Assembly: GCA_963719855.1 (NCBI GenBank) | Contig: CAVRDK010000004.1 | Coordinates: forward strand, 1 to 64,000 | Length of the DNA: 64,000 nucleotides | Source: CAIQPV01 sp963719855 | Lineage (GTDB): Bacteria; Pseudomonadota; Gammaproteobacteria; Burkholderiales; Gallionellaceae | Direction: 5' to 3' | In this document: positions 41,409 through 50,225 of the stretch, one piece after another | Numbering within the stretch: position 1 is the first letter of the stretch | Layout: each line of letters starts with the position of its first letter | Translations under genes and position numbers: made by a program | Notes under the pieces: model-generated | Told to the model about the DNA's origin: nothing | Seen by the model: only the letters and a program-made list of their open reading frames with translations | The model's database searches: none

Positions 41409-42734
41409 TCACATCTCCGCCCACAGGTCGTGGGTGTCGGAATCCGTGATACGCACATTCACAAAATCGCCTACCTTTAAAGCATGGCCGTTATCGATAT
41501 ACACCAGCCCGTCGATCTCCGGCGCGTCCGCTGAGCTGCGCGCGACCGCGCCTTCCTCGTCCACGCTATCCACCAGCACCTGCATCGTTTTGCCCACCTT
41601 GCGCGCCAGTCGTCCGGCGCTGATTCCTTCCTGTAGCTCCATCAGACGCCCCAGTCGTTCTTCCTGCACTTCGGACGGCACATGATCCGGCAGTTCGTTG
41701 GCAACCGCGCCTTCCACCGGGGAGTAGGTAAACGCGCCGACGCGATCGAGTTGCGCTTGTTCGAGAAAATCGAGCAGTTCTTCGAATTCCTCCTCCGTCT
41801 CGCCGGGAAAGCCGACGATGAAGGTGCTGCGCAGGATGATGTCCGGGCAGATGCTGCGCCATTGCTTGATGCGCGCGAGCATGTTTTCGCTGCTGGCCGG
41901 GCGCTTCATCAGCTTGAGGATGCGCGCGTTGGCGTGCTGGAACGGGATGTCGAGATAGGGCAGGATTTTGCCTTCCGCCATCAGCGGGATGACCTCATCC
42001 ACGCTGGGATAGGGATAGACGTAATGCAGGCGCACCCATACGCCCAATTCGCCCAGCGCTTGCGCCAGTTCGGTCATGCGCGTCTTGAGCGGCCTGCCGC
42101 CCCAGAAGCCGGTGCGGTATTTCACATCCACACCGTAGGCGCTGGTGTCCTGCGAAATAACCAGCAATTCTTTCACGCCCGCGTTCACCAGGTTCTGCGC
42201 TTCCTCCATCACCTCGCCCACCGGCCTGCTCACCAGATCGCCGCGCAGGCTGGGAATAATGCAGAAGGTGCAGCGGTGATTGCAGCCTTCTGAAATTTTC
42301 ACATAGGCGTAATGTTTGGGCGTAAGGCGGATGCCCTGTGGCGGCACCAGATCGCTGTGTGGATCATGAGGTTTTGGTAAATGTGCATGCACGGCTTCCA
42401 TTACTTCGTCGGTGGCATGCGGGCCGGTAACGGCCAGCACCTTGGGATGCGCCTGCCGTACCACATCGCCCTTGGCACCCAGACAGCCAGTGACGATGAC
42501 CTTGCCGTTCTCCGCCAGCGCTTCGCCTATGGCATCCAGCGATTCTTCCACCGCGCTGTCGATAAAGCCGCAGGTGTTGACCACCACCAGATCGGCATCA
42601 TGATAGCTGCCGGAAATGAGGTAACCCTCGGCACGCAGGCGGGTGAGGATGTGCTCTGAATCCACCGTCGCCTTGGGGCAACCGAGTGAAACGAAACCCA
42701 CCTTGGGAATAGGATTGCGTGGCATCATAAACAA
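41409..42734 (-). CDS. rimO: ribosomal protein S12 methylthiotransferase RimO
   Basis: A 441-residue radical-SAM enzyme adding a methylthio group to Asp88 of ribosomal protein S12. It has an N-terminal UPF0004 domain (VGFVSLGCPKATVDSE, VVNTCGFID, VTGCLGA; three cysteines for the auxiliary cluster). The radical SAM motif CxxxCxxC is EGCNHRCTFCIIPS. The C-terminal TRAM domain ends HDLWAEM. The start may be MFMMPR (42734) or MPRN (42725). Confidence 0.95.
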   Translation of the reverse strand: MFMMPRNPIPKVGFVSLGCPKATVDSEHILTRLRAEGYLISGSYHDADLVVVNTCGFIDSAVEESLDAIGEALAENGKVIVTGCLGAKGDVVRQAHPKVLAVTGPHATDEVMEAVHAHLPKPHDPHSDLVPPQGIRLTPKHYAYVKISEGCNHRCTFCIIPSLRGDLVSRPVGEVMEEAQNLVNAGVKELLVISQDTSAYGVDVKYRTGFWGGRPLKTRMTELAQALGELGVWVRLHYVYPYPSVDEVIPLMAEGKILPYLDIPFQHANARILKLMKRPASSENMLARIKQWRSICPDIILRSTFIVGFPGETEEEFEELLDFLEQAQLDRVGAFTYSPVEGAVANELPDHVPSEVQEERLGRLMELQEGISAGRLARKVGKTMQVLVDSVDEEGAVARSSADAPEIDGLVYIDNGHALKVGDFVNVRITDSDTHDLWAEM

Positions 42735-42785
42735 GGTCGTTAAATGAAATTATTCGAATGGCTATAATCAATCACTTGCTGCGAT

Positions 42786-42925
42786 TTTTGCAGCTTAGTG
42801 AGATGGCTAGTAGTCACATCAGTAGTTTCACCAGTAATTCTATCAATGACGGGCTAATGAATTGTTGGATTATATCAGCCAAGGATGGTGGGCACGATTC
42901 TGTGCCCACGCGGATACCACACCGT
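42786..42925. repeat. two interspersed repeat units upstream of nth
   Basis: TTTTTGCAGC then GATGGCTAGTAGTCACATCA (42786-42822) matches a block at 28832-28868. GGTGGGCACGATTCTGTGCC then CACGCGGAT (42886-42914) matches the 33311-33371 family. The surrounding rimO-nth gap (42735-43008) carries no gene that I can support. Confidence 0.7.
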
Positions 42926-43008
42926 TATTCCTGATGTTGTCATGTAAAATATCTGTAAACCTTCAATGAGCGGCCCACGTAACACCGGATATTTTTCAGA
43001 AAACTCCT

Positions 43009-43641
43009 ATGAACCCAACCAAACGCCGCGAAATATTCACACGCTTCCGCACCGCCAACCCGCATCCCACCACCGAGCTGGAATATTCCACGCCGTTCGA
43101 GTTGCTGGTCGCGGTGATCCTTTCGGCGCAGGCCACGGATGTCAGCGTGAATGCCGCGACGCGCATTTTGTTCCCGGTGGCGAATACGCCGCAGGCGCTG
43201 CTCGACCTCGGTGAAGAAAATCTGCGCGAGTATGTGCAACGCATCGGCTTGTACCAGACAAAATCGAAACACATTATCCAGATGTGCCGCCTGCTGCTGG
43301 AAAAACATGGCGGACAAGTGCCGCAGACGCGCGAGGAACTGGAAGCCCTGCCGGGCGTGGGCCGCAAGACGGCGAACGTGGTACTCAATACCGCTTTTGG
43401 CGAACCCACCATCGCGGTGGACACGCACATTTTCCGCGTATCGAATCGCACCGGCATCGCCCCCGGCAAGGACGTGCTGGAAGTGGAAAAGAAATTACTC
43501 AAGTTCGTGCCTGATGAATTCAAGCACGACGCTCATCACTGGCTGATCCTGCATGGACGCTATATTTGTCAGGCACGCAAGCCGAAGTGCGCGCAGTGTT
43601 TGATAATTGACTTGTGTGAGTGCAAGGAGAAAACGGCCTGA
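43009..43641 (+). CDS. nth: endonuclease III
   Basis: A 210-residue DNA glycosylase/AP lyase for oxidised pyrimidines. The helix-hairpin-helix LPGVGRKTANVVLNTAFG carries the catalytic lysine, and VDTHIFRVSNR holds the aspartate. The C-terminal Cys cluster CQARKPKCAQCLIIDLC fits C-x6-C-x2-C-x5-C for [4Fe-4S]. Its TGA overlaps the ATG of the following DUF1841 gene by one base. Confidence 0.96.
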   Translation: MNPTKRREIFTRFRTANPHPTTELEYSTPFELLVAVILSAQATDVSVNAATRILFPVANTPQALLDLGEENLREYVQRIGLYQTKSKHIIQMCRLLLEKHGGQVPQTREELEALPGVGRKTANVVLNTAFGEPTIAVDTHIFRVSNRTGIAPGKDVLEVEKKLLKFVPDEFKHDAHHWLILHGRYICQARKPKCAQCLIIDLCECKEKTA

Positions 43642-44063
43642 TGTTCAATCCCACCAGAGACGAAGCACGCAACTTCCTGTTCGAGACCTGGCGCAAGCGT
43701 TGCGAGGGGGCGCTGCTCACGCCGCTGGAAGACCTGACCGCCCAACTCATCGAGAAACACCCGGAATATCATGAACTGCTGGCCGACCCGGAGCGCTATC
43801 AGGACAAGGACTACGCACCGGAACATGGCGCGACCAATCCTTTCCTGCATCTGATGATGCACCTCACCATCGAGGAGCAGATTTCCATCAATCAGCCCCA
43901 CGGCATCCGCGCCCACTTTGAGCGTCTCACGCATAAACATGAATCGGAACACAATGCGCAGCATGCGATGATGGAATGCCTGAGCGAGATGATCTGGCAG
44001 GCTCAGCGCAATAACACCGCGCCGGATGCGGCGATTTATTTAACTTGTCTGGAGCAACAGTAA
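43641..44063 (+). CDS. DUF1841-family protein
   Basis: A 140-residue protein starting MFNPTRDEARNFLFETWRKR. It contains the family pattern of a long acidic helix, HPEYHELL, and a histidine-rich core (FLHLMMHLTIEEQISINQP, HKHESEHNAQHAMMECL). The conserved H and E residues suggest a metal site, but no activity is established. It sits between nth and a corrinoid adenosyltransferase, overlapping both by 1 bp (TGATG and TAATG), so all three are coupled. Confidence 0.85.
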   Translation: MFNPTRDEARNFLFETWRKRCEGALLTPLEDLTAQLIEKHPEYHELLADPERYQDKDYAPEHGATNPFLHLMMHLTIEEQISINQPHGIRAHFERLTHKHESEHNAQHAMMECLSEMIWQAQRNNTAPDAAIYLTCLEQQ

Positions 44064-44602
44064 TGGGCAACCGCTTGAGCAAGATCGTTACCCGCACCGG
44101 CGATGATGGCACGACCGGACTCGCCGACGGCGCCCGTGTAGCCAAGGATAGCGCGCGCATCCATGCCATCGGCAGCGTGGACGAACTCAATAGCTATCTC
44201 GGTGTGCTGTTGGCTGAAACGCTGCCACTGGCGGTAAGAGAGTTGTTGTTGCGCGTACAGAATGATTTATTTGATCTCGGTGGCGCGCTGGCCTATCCCG
44301 CCGCTTTGTTCAGCGAAGGCAAGCTCGAACAACTTGATGCCGCCATCGCGCATTACAATGCCGACCTGCCGCCGCTTAAGGAGTTCATTCTGCCCGGCGG
44401 CACACGAACTGCGGCGCTATGCCATGTTGCGCGCACCGTGGCACGCCGCGCGGAACGCGATCTCGCCGTGCTCGCGCACGCTGAGGCTGTGCCAGAGCAT
44501 GCACCGCCCTACCTCAACCGCCTGTCGGACTTATTGTTTGTCCTGTGCCGCGTGTTGAATCATGCGGCAGGGCAGGCCGAGACCTTGTGGCAAAGAGAAT
44601 AA
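44063..44602 (+). CDS. PduO-type corrinoid adenosyltransferase
   Basis: A 179-residue four-helix-bundle enzyme that makes adenosylcobalamin from cob(I)alamin and ATP. It starts MGNRLSKIVTRTGDDGTTGL, with the ATP-binding TGDDGTTGL. It then has SVDELNSYLG, the conserved arginines in ARTVARRAERDL and the C-terminal YLNRLSDLLFVLCR. Codes within the nth-DUF1841 unit. A B12-dependent enzyme is not seen in the window. Confidence 0.92.
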   Translation: MGNRLSKIVTRTGDDGTTGLADGARVAKDSARIHAIGSVDELNSYLGVLLAETLPLAVRELLLRVQNDLFDLGGALAYPAALFSEGKLEQLDAAIAHYNADLPPLKEFILPGGTRTAALCHVARTVARRAERDLAVLAHAEAVPEHAPPYLNRLSDLLFVLCRVLNHAAGQAETLWQRE

Positions 44603-44626
44603 TTCTGGGAAAGCTGGCGCAAAAAA

Positions 44627-44648
44627 ACGGGGCAGCAAACCGCCCCGT
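44627..44648 (-). terminator. convergent intrinsic terminator
   Basis: ACGGGGC (44627-44633) pairs with GCCCCGT (44642-44648). On the minus strand the stem is followed by a run of seven T (complement of 44621-44627), terminating the ferredoxin unit; on the plus strand the tail CGTTTGG is weaker. Confidence 0.85.
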
Positions 44649-44674
44649 CGTTTGGCCAATAACTGCGCTGCCTG

Positions 44675-44929
44675 TTAGCCCTTTGCCGCTTCCAGCTTTT
44701 CGTACTTGGCCTGCAATTGCTCCTTGCTTTCCACGTGATTCGGGTCTTTCGGGATGCAGTCCACTGGGCAGACTTCAACGCACTGCGGTGTGTCGTAGTG
44801 TCCGACGCATTCGGTGCATTTATTGGGGTCGATAACATAAATGCTATCGCCTTGCGAGATGGCGTCGTTCGGGCATTCCGGTTCGCACACGTCACAGTTG
44901 ATACATTCGTCGGTAATTATCAGGGCCAT
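44675..44929 (-). CDS. 2[4Fe-4S] ferredoxin (YfhL/FdxA type)
   Basis: An 84-residue ferredoxin with two cluster motifs. CINCDVCEPECP is CxxCxxC...CP. CTECVGHYDTPQCVEVCPVDC carries the longer spacing between cysteines 2 and 3 that marks the Alvin-type ferredoxins. The C-terminal helix is rich in K and E. It follows coaD closely (12 bp) on the minus strand, a common betaproteobacterial order. Redox partner unknown. Confidence 0.93.
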   Translation of the reverse strand: MALIITDECINCDVCEPECPNDAISQGDSIYVIDPNKCTECVGHYDTPQCVEVCPVDCIPKDPNHVESKEQLQAKYEKLEAAKG

Positions 44930-44941
44930 GCTCTTCTCCTA

Positions 44942-45418
44942 TTAAGTTAATCTTTTAGCTATCAATTTTGCCGCCACTGAAGGCGAAACAAACTTGCTCA
45001 CGTCCCCGCCGAAGCGCGCAACTTCGCGCACCATGCTGGCGGAAATAAAGGTGTATTGCTCCGCTGGCGTCAGGAATATGGTTTCGACATCGGGATGTAT
45101 GCTGCGGTTCATCCCTGCCATCTGAAACTCGTACTCAAAATCCGACACCGCACGCAAACCGCGCAACACCACGCGCGCACCCTGCCTGCGCACGTAATTC
45201 ATCAACAGCTCGTCGAAACCTTCCACGCGCACATTGGCAAAATCCGCAAAAATCTCGCGCGCCATCGCTACACGCTCATCCAGCGTAAACAGGGTGGCAC
45301 TACGGCTTGCCGCCACTGCCACCACGACTTCACCGAACAACCCGGCAGCGCGGCGCACCACGTCTTCGTGCCCACGGGTAATGGGGTCAAATGTTCCAGG
45401 GTATATGACTTTGATCAT
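44942..45418 (-). CDS. coaD: phosphopantetheine adenylyltransferase CoaD
   Basis: A 158-residue nucleotidyltransferase, the penultimate step of coenzyme A synthesis. YPGTFDPITRGHEDVV carries the (T/H)xGH motif. VVLRGLRAVSDFEYEFQM and FISASMVREVARFGGDVS, the latter holding the ISSxxVR-like signature, are typical. It lies 4 bp downstream of rsmD on the same strand, probably one transcript. Confidence 0.96.
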   Translation of the reverse strand: MIKVIYPGTFDPITRGHEDVVRRAAGLFGEVVVAVAASRSATLFTLDERVAMAREIFADFANVRVEGFDELLMNYVRRQGARVVLRGLRAVSDFEYEFQMAGMNRSIHPDVETIFLTPAEQYTFISASMVREVARFGGDVSKFVSPSVAAKLIAKRLT

Positions 45419-45422
45419 TATT

Positions 45423-45956
45423 CTATGCCTGTTGCAGCAATTGGTAAAACACCTTGCCCGCTTTTGCCCGCTTTACCACTTCCCACGCCGCATCCGGCTC
45501 GAACGCTTCGCCGGTTTCAACATACACCAGCCCGTCCTCAGTCAACCTGTTCCCCAGCAACGGCAACACTTTTGGTAAAAAGTCACTTTGGAACGGCGGA
45601 TCGAGAAAGATCACGTCATAACGCCCGCTTTCCCGCCGCGCGAATTCTATCCCATCTTCGCAACGTAGCGCTATATTGACACAGGATAATTTCTTGCTGT
45701 TTTCCTGCAAGGCGCGAAACGCCGCACGGTTGTTTTCCACCATTACCACTTCGGCGGCCCCGCGCGAGAGCGCTTCAAACCCCAATGCGCCACTGCCCGA
45801 GAACAAATCCAGGCAGCGCTTGCCATCCAGCGTTTGTCCAAGCCAGTTGAACAGGGTTTCGCGCACGCGATCCGGCGTGGGACGCAGACCCTCCGCATCG
45901 GGGAACTCGATCCAGCGGCTGCGGTACTCTCCCCCGATAATTCTTACGCGATTTAT
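45423..45956 (-). CDS. rsmD: 16S rRNA m2G966 methyltransferase RsmD (non-standard start)
   Basis: The protein has the SAM motif CLDLFSGSGALGFEAL and the catalytic DPPF in IFLDPPFQSDF. A frame starting only at GTG 45866 (147 residues) would drop the conserved N-terminal strand. Just upstream, in the same frame, lies RIIGGEYRSRWIEFPDAEGL then RPTPDRV, which is the normal RsmD start region. No ATG, GTG or TTG precedes it. Where the ATG should be there is ATA (45954-45956), with GGGGAG 6 bases before it. The same bases form the TAA stop of the upstream M16 gene, which suggests a former ATGA overlap changed by one G-to-A. Length would be 177 residues. Confidence 0.85.
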   Translation of the reverse strand: MNRVRIIGGEYRSRWIEFPDAEGLRPTPDRVRETLFNWLGQTLDGKRCLDLFSGSGALGFEALSRGAAEVVMVENNRAAFRALQENSKKLSCVNIALRCEDGIEFARRESGRYDVIFLDPPFQSDFLPKVLPLLGNRLTEDGLVYVETGEAFEPDAAWEVVKRAKAGKVFYQLLQQA

Positions 45957-47293
45957 TTTCCGCTCCCCGCCTTGGCTTCGGGTGCGCCGACGATCACCGT
46001 CGCCATCGCATCCGGGTTCACATGGCGCTTGAACGCATCGCGGATTTGCGCGACTGTGACTTTATCCACTCTGCCGACAAAATCGTCGAGATAGGTCAAA
46101 GGCAAGCCATAAAATCCGATGACGCTGAGGTATTCCAGTATCTTCTTGTTGTTGTCTATGCGCATGGGGAAACCGCCGATGATGTTCTGCTTGGCAGCCT
46201 TCAGTTCTTTTTCCGTCGGCCCCTTGGCAATGAACTCACGCAAGATGGCACGTGTCAGCTTCAACGCCTCGTCGGCCTGATCCTTCTTGGTTTGCAGGCC
46301 GATCTGGTAGGCACCCGGCTGTTGCATCGGCATGAAGTAGCTATATACGCTGTAAGCCAAGCCGCGCTTCTCGCGCACCTCGTTCATCAGGCGCGACACG
46401 AAACCGCCGCCGCCCAAAATATAGTTGCCCACATAAAGCGGGAAATAATCCGGGTCGGTACGCGACATGCCGGGAACGCCGATCAGGATATGGCTCTGCG
46501 TGGCCGGGTGCGCGATGCGCTGTTCGCTGGACTGTATCTGCATGGCGACCGGTAACACCGTGGCGGATGCACCTCCCGGCGGCAATTGCGCGGTGAGTTT
46601 CTGCGCGATGGTTTCGGCCTCGGCGCGCGTCACATCACCCATGATGGCGACTACAGCACCCTTGGCCCCGTAGTGCGCTTGGTAGAACACCTCCAGGTCG
46701 GCACGTTGGATTTTTTCCACGGTATCCACCTCGCCGGATGACCGCAAACCGTAGGGGTGGGTGCCGAACACGGCCTTATTGAAAGCCCTGTCGGCGATGC
46801 TTTCCGGCTTGGTTTCGGCTTCTTTCAGACTTGAGATTAAGCGTGTCTTTTCGCGCGCCAATACCGTTTCCGGAAACAGCGGGTGTTGCAGCACGCGTGC
46901 CAGGATATCCAGCGCCTGATTGCGCTCCGCCGAACTGCTCAGGGTGCGTACCGACATACCGGCACGGTCCGGCTCGAAACGCCCGCCCATCTGCGCGCCA
47001 ATATCGGCCATATTGCGTGAGATATCATCCTCGCTCAGCCCTTCCGCGCCAAGGTCGAGCAAGCCAAGAGTCAACCCGGCAACACCTGATTTTTCCGCCG
47101 TGTCGAAACCGCTGCCTGCGGCGAAATCTACCGCTACATCCAGCATTGGCAGATCATGGTCTTCCACGAAATAAACACGCGCGCCGCTGGCCGCCTGCCA
47201 TTGCTGGATGTGCGGCGTGGCCAGTGCGGTGCCGGAGAAAATCGCAGTGCCGGACAGAAACAGCGCAGTTGCAAAAATTTTAGCGCAGGTCAT
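45953..47293 (-). CDS. M16-family peptidase-like protein, non-catalytic subunit
   Basis: A 446-residue secreted protein of the M16B type with two M16 domains. The signal peptide is AKIFATALFLSGTAIFSGTALA. Where an active subunit has HxxEH it reads LTLGLLDLGAEGL, so the zinc ligands are missing. The C-terminal glycine-rich/arginine region (GGGGFVSRLMNEVREKRGLA) is intact. Such subunits pair with an active partner, here the gene just upstream. GGAGGCAGCC before ATG 47293 decides the start. Stop TAA overlaps the rsmD start region. Confidence 0.9.
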   Translation of the reverse strand: MTCAKIFATALFLSGTAIFSGTALATPHIQQWQAASGARVYFVEDHDLPMLDVAVDFAAGSGFDTAEKSGVAGLTLGLLDLGAEGLSEDDISRNMADIGAQMGGRFEPDRAGMSVRTLSSSAERNQALDILARVLQHPLFPETVLAREKTRLISSLKEAETKPESIADRAFNKAVFGTHPYGLRSSGEVDTVEKIQRADLEVFYQAHYGAKGAVVAIMGDVTRAEAETIAQKLTAQLPPGGASATVLPVAMQIQSSEQRIAHPATQSHILIGVPGMSRTDPDYFPLYVGNYILGGGGFVSRLMNEVREKRGLAYSVYSYFMPMQQPGAYQIGLQTKKDQADEALKLTRAILREFIAKGPTEKELKAAKQNIIGGFPMRIDNNKKILEYLSVIGFYGLPLTYLDDFVGRVDKVTVAQIRDAFKRHVNPDAMATVIVGAPEAKAGSGK

Positions 47294-48647
47294 GGCTGCC
47301 TCCCATATTGGCGTGTTTGTGTTCACCGGAAATCGGCTGCGGGTCGAGCACGGCGACGCTCAGGTTATCGTCCTGAAAAAACTCGCGTGCCACATCCTGC
47401 ACCTGTTGCGCTGTCACCTCCTGTAGCTTTTTCAGCATTATCGGAATGGCCTTATGGCCCAGCCCTATGGATTCCATTTGTCCGATCTGCATCGCTTGAT
47501 AAAACACTGAATCAAGCTTGTACACTTCGCTGGCAGTCACCTGCGCCTTGACGCGTTTCAATTCCTCTTCACTCACACCATCTTTTACAAGCAACGCAAT
47601 CTGCTGACGCAATCCCGCTTCCAGATCGGCCACGCTTTTGCCTGTACTTGGCGTACCGTCGAGTGTGAACATGCCCGGTCCGCGCGAGGTAGCGTCATAA
47701 CCCGCGCCCACTTCGCTGGCCAGTTGCTGCTCGCGCACCAGCGACTTGTTCAAGCGCGCCGATCCGTTGCCATCGAGAATGCCCGCCAGCACCTCCAGTG
47801 CATAAGGCTTCCAGTCCTGTCCCGGGTCGCGTAGTTCGGGCGCATGGTAGGCCATCACCAGATACGGCAATTCTGCAGGCGCCTTGACCACGATGCGCTT
47901 GATCCCGACCTGCGGCAGCTCGTGGTGCGGCTTGCGCAGCGGCAGCTTGCGCGCCGGGATGGGGCCGTAGTAGCGTTGCGCCAGCTTGAATACATCGTCT
48001 GCCTTCACGTCTCCGGCTATCACCAAAGTCGCATTGTTGGGCGCATACCAACTGTTGTACCAGTTTCTCGAGTCGCTTGCGGTGAGTGCCAGCAAATCAT
48101 CCATCCAGCCGATTACCGGGTGCCGGTAGGGATGCTCCTGATAGGCTGCCGCCATGAGCTTTTCATACAGCAGCGCATGTGGCTCGTCCTCGGTGCGCAT
48201 GCGCCGCTCCTCCATGACCACCTTGACCTCTTTGGCGAATTCGGCATCGGACAATTTCAGGTTGTGCATGCGATCAGATTCGAGTTGCATCGCGAGCGGG
48301 AGCCTGGAGCTTTGCAACTGCTGGAAATAGGCAGTGTAGTCCTCGTTGGTGAAAGCATTCTCGCGCCCGCCCGCAGCGGCGATGCGCCTGGAAAACTCCC
48401 CCGGCGGCACAGTCTTGGTGCCCTTGAACATCATGTGCTCCAGCATGTGCGCCACGCCGGTCGTGCCGGTGAGTTCGTCTATGCTGCCCGCGCGATACCA
48501 CACCTGCTGCACCACCACCGGCGCGCGGTGGTCTTCCTTGACGATTACCTTGAGGCCGTTGGACAGCGTCTTCTCGAACACCTCCGCATGTGCGGCAGAC
48601 TGCGACCAACCCAACAACAATGCAATGCAAATCAAATAATGTCTCAT
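47280..48647 (-). CDS. M16-family zinc peptidase, catalytic subunit
   Basis: A 455-residue secreted metallopeptidase. The signal peptide is YLICIALLLGWSQSAAHA. The inverted zinc motif HxxEH is in VAHMLEHMMFKGT, and the third ligand glutamate lies further on near KVVMEERRMRTED. It forms a clamshell peptidase with the following inactive homologue. It overlaps that gene by 14 bp. The substrate is unknown; periplasmic peptide clearance is the usual inference. Confidence 0.93.
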   Translation of the reverse strand: MRHYLICIALLLGWSQSAAHAEVFEKTLSNGLKVIVKEDHRAPVVVQQVWYRAGSIDELTGTTGVAHMLEHMMFKGTKTVPPGEFSRRIAAAGGRENAFTNEDYTAYFQQLQSSRLPLAMQLESDRMHNLKLSDAEFAKEVKVVMEERRMRTEDEPHALLYEKLMAAAYQEHPYRHPVIGWMDDLLALTASDSRNWYNSWYAPNNATLVIAGDVKADDVFKLAQRYYGPIPARKLPLRKPHHELPQVGIKRIVVKAPAELPYLVMAYHAPELRDPGQDWKPYALEVLAGILDGNGSARLNKSLVREQQLASEVGAGYDATSRGPGMFTLDGTPSTGKSVADLEAGLRQQIALLVKDGVSEEELKRVKAQVTASEVYKLDSVFYQAMQIGQMESIGLGHKAIPIMLKKLQEVTAQQVQDVAREFFQDDNLSVAVLDPQPISGEHKHANMGGSHDLR

Positions 48648-48766
48648 GTCCCTAACCCGTAAACGTGTAATCAGCTAAAATGCGTGCGCATTATGCCCCA
48701 TTTTCTTGTGCTGAGTGGGTGGGTATGGAGTGCGAAATTGAATGTCGGTTTACTTAGAAAGTATAA

Positions 48767-49738
48767 ATGTTTGGTTTCCTGAAAAAAGCACCTGCTGACA
48801 ACCTGCCTGAACAGGCTGCATCAGAAAAGCGCAGTTGGCTAGGCCGCCTGAAAAGTGGACTGGCACGCACAGGCAATCAGCTTTCTGACTTGTTCGGACG
48901 CAGCGGCAAGATCGACGACGAACTGTACGAAGAGCTGGAAACCATCCTGATTACCGCCGATGTCGGCATGGATGCGACCCGTTTTCTGCTGGCCGAATTG
49001 CGCTACCAAGTAAAAGAACAACACCTTACCGAGGCAGGCCAACTCAAGCAAGCATTGGCGGACTGCCTGCTCAAGCTGCTCCAGCCCTTGGCCCAGAAGC
49101 TCGATGTTGGCACTCACCAACCTTTCGTCATCATGCTGGTCGGTGTGAACGGAGCAGGCAAAACCACTTCCATTGGCAAGCTGGCAAAACACTTTCAGGG
49201 GCAAGGCAAGTCGGTGCTGCTGGCGGCAGGCGACACCTTCCGCGCTGCAGCACGCGAGCAGTTGATGGAATGGGGTGCGCGCAACAATGTCACCGTCATT
49301 GCCCAGCAGGGCGGCGACCCCGCTGCCGTGATTTATGATGCGGTGCAAGCGGCCATGTCACGCAAGGTAGACGTGGTGCTGGCGGACACCGCCGGACGCT
49401 TGTCCACACAGGCGCACCTGATGGAAGAGATTAAAAAAGTCAAGCGCGTCATCGCCAAGGCGCTGCCCGGCGCGCCGCACGAGGTACTGCTGGTGCTGGA
49501 TGCCAATACCGGGCAAAACGCGCTGAGCCAGGTGAAAGCATTCGACGAAGCGCTGGACGTTACCGGACTGGTGTTGACCAAGCTGGACGGCACCGCCAAG
49601 GGGGGCGTAATTGCCGCCATCGCCAAGGCGCATCCGATCCCGGTACGCTTCATCGGCGTAGGCGAAGGTTTAGATGATCTGCGCCCGTTCGCGGCGGAGG
49701 ATTTCGTCGCGGCGCTGCTGGGAATGGAAAGTGATTAG
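48767..49738 (+). CDS. ftsY: signal recognition particle receptor FtsY
   Basis: A 323-residue SRP GTPase receptor for co-translational insertion. It has a short acidic/basic A region, then the N domain helical bundle and the G domain with P-loop GVNGAGKTTSIGKL, VLADTAGRLSTQ, and LTKLDGTAKGGV. In related genomes it is followed at once by ftsE-ftsX-rpoH; here about 4.2 kb of other DNA intervenes. Confidence 0.95.
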   Translation: MFGFLKKAPADNLPEQAASEKRSWLGRLKSGLARTGNQLSDLFGRSGKIDDELYEELETILITADVGMDATRFLLAELRYQVKEQHLTEAGQLKQALADCLLKLLQPLAQKLDVGTHQPFVIMLVGVNGAGKTTSIGKLAKHFQGQGKSVLLAAGDTFRAAAREQLMEWGARNNVTVIAQQGGDPAAVIYDAVQAAMSRKVDVVLADTAGRLSTQAHLMEEIKKVKRVIAKALPGAPHEVLLVLDANTGQNALSQVKAFDEALDVTGLVLTKLDGTAKGGVIAAIAKAHPIPVRFIGVGEGLDDLRPFAAEDFVAALLGMESD

Positions 49739-49740
49739 AA

Positions 49741-49818
49741 CGTAGGATGTGGTGAGTTTGCGAACCGCATCAATCGCGCCCCGGAGATCGGATCAATGCG
49801 GTTATCACCGCATCCTAC
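49741..49818. repeat. CGTAGGATG...CATCCTAC palindromic repeat
   Basis: CGTAGGATGTGGTGAGTTTG then CGAACCGCATC at the left, and its inverted end GATCAATGCGGTTATCACCG then CATCCTAC at the right. A partial copy (CGTAGGATGTAGTGAGG...CGAACCGCATC) is at 53141-53171, so the two copies bracket the accessory block between ftsY and ftsE. Confidence 0.75.
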
Positions 49819-50225
49819 AAGACTTCCGCTTGGGAGCAGCCAAAATAAAAGTTGGCGAAGTTCCGGTATTCGGCAACCGATTTACAGCATTGACCTGATG
49901 GTTTCGACCCAAACCCGCCACTGGGTCTTGTTAAATACGTTGCCCTCTATACCGGACACTTGGGGCAACCAACGAGCCACCCTATCCAAGAAACTCTTCA
50001 AATTCCTCAATAGACACCGCTTGCCAAACAGATCCCCATTGGTAATGTAAGTAATCAGAACTATAAAGGAATTGCCGTTGCTCTGCAGTCCCCACTCCTT
50101 CGGCAAGGACAAAGTATCAAAGTGAATGAGACTAATTACGCATCATCAAAGTATGCAATATCATTTTGCCCTGTTTTGTTCGGATCGGATTAAATCCAAC
50201 CAGAACCCGATGATGACGAACCGCT
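49819..50225. other. intergenic region with no supported gene
   Basis: About 400 bp with short frames only. A minus-strand frame (49882-50112, extendable upstream to about 50150) has a moderately protein-like composition but no family I recognise and no good ribosome-binding site. It may be a degraded gene. Confidence 0.4.

Noticed and set aside
45423..45866. rsmD starting at GTG 45866
   Set aside because: It would remove the conserved RIIGGEYRSR strand, which is present in frame just upstream.
47844..48662. 272-codon plus-strand frame
   Set aside because: Antisense to the M16 peptidase with HxxEH; shadow.
49882..50112. 76-codon minus-strand frame between ftsY and the GGDEF gene
   Set aside because: Somewhat protein-like, but no family recognised, no good start signal, and the frame is closed soon upstream. 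It may be a degraded gene; not supported as a CDS.
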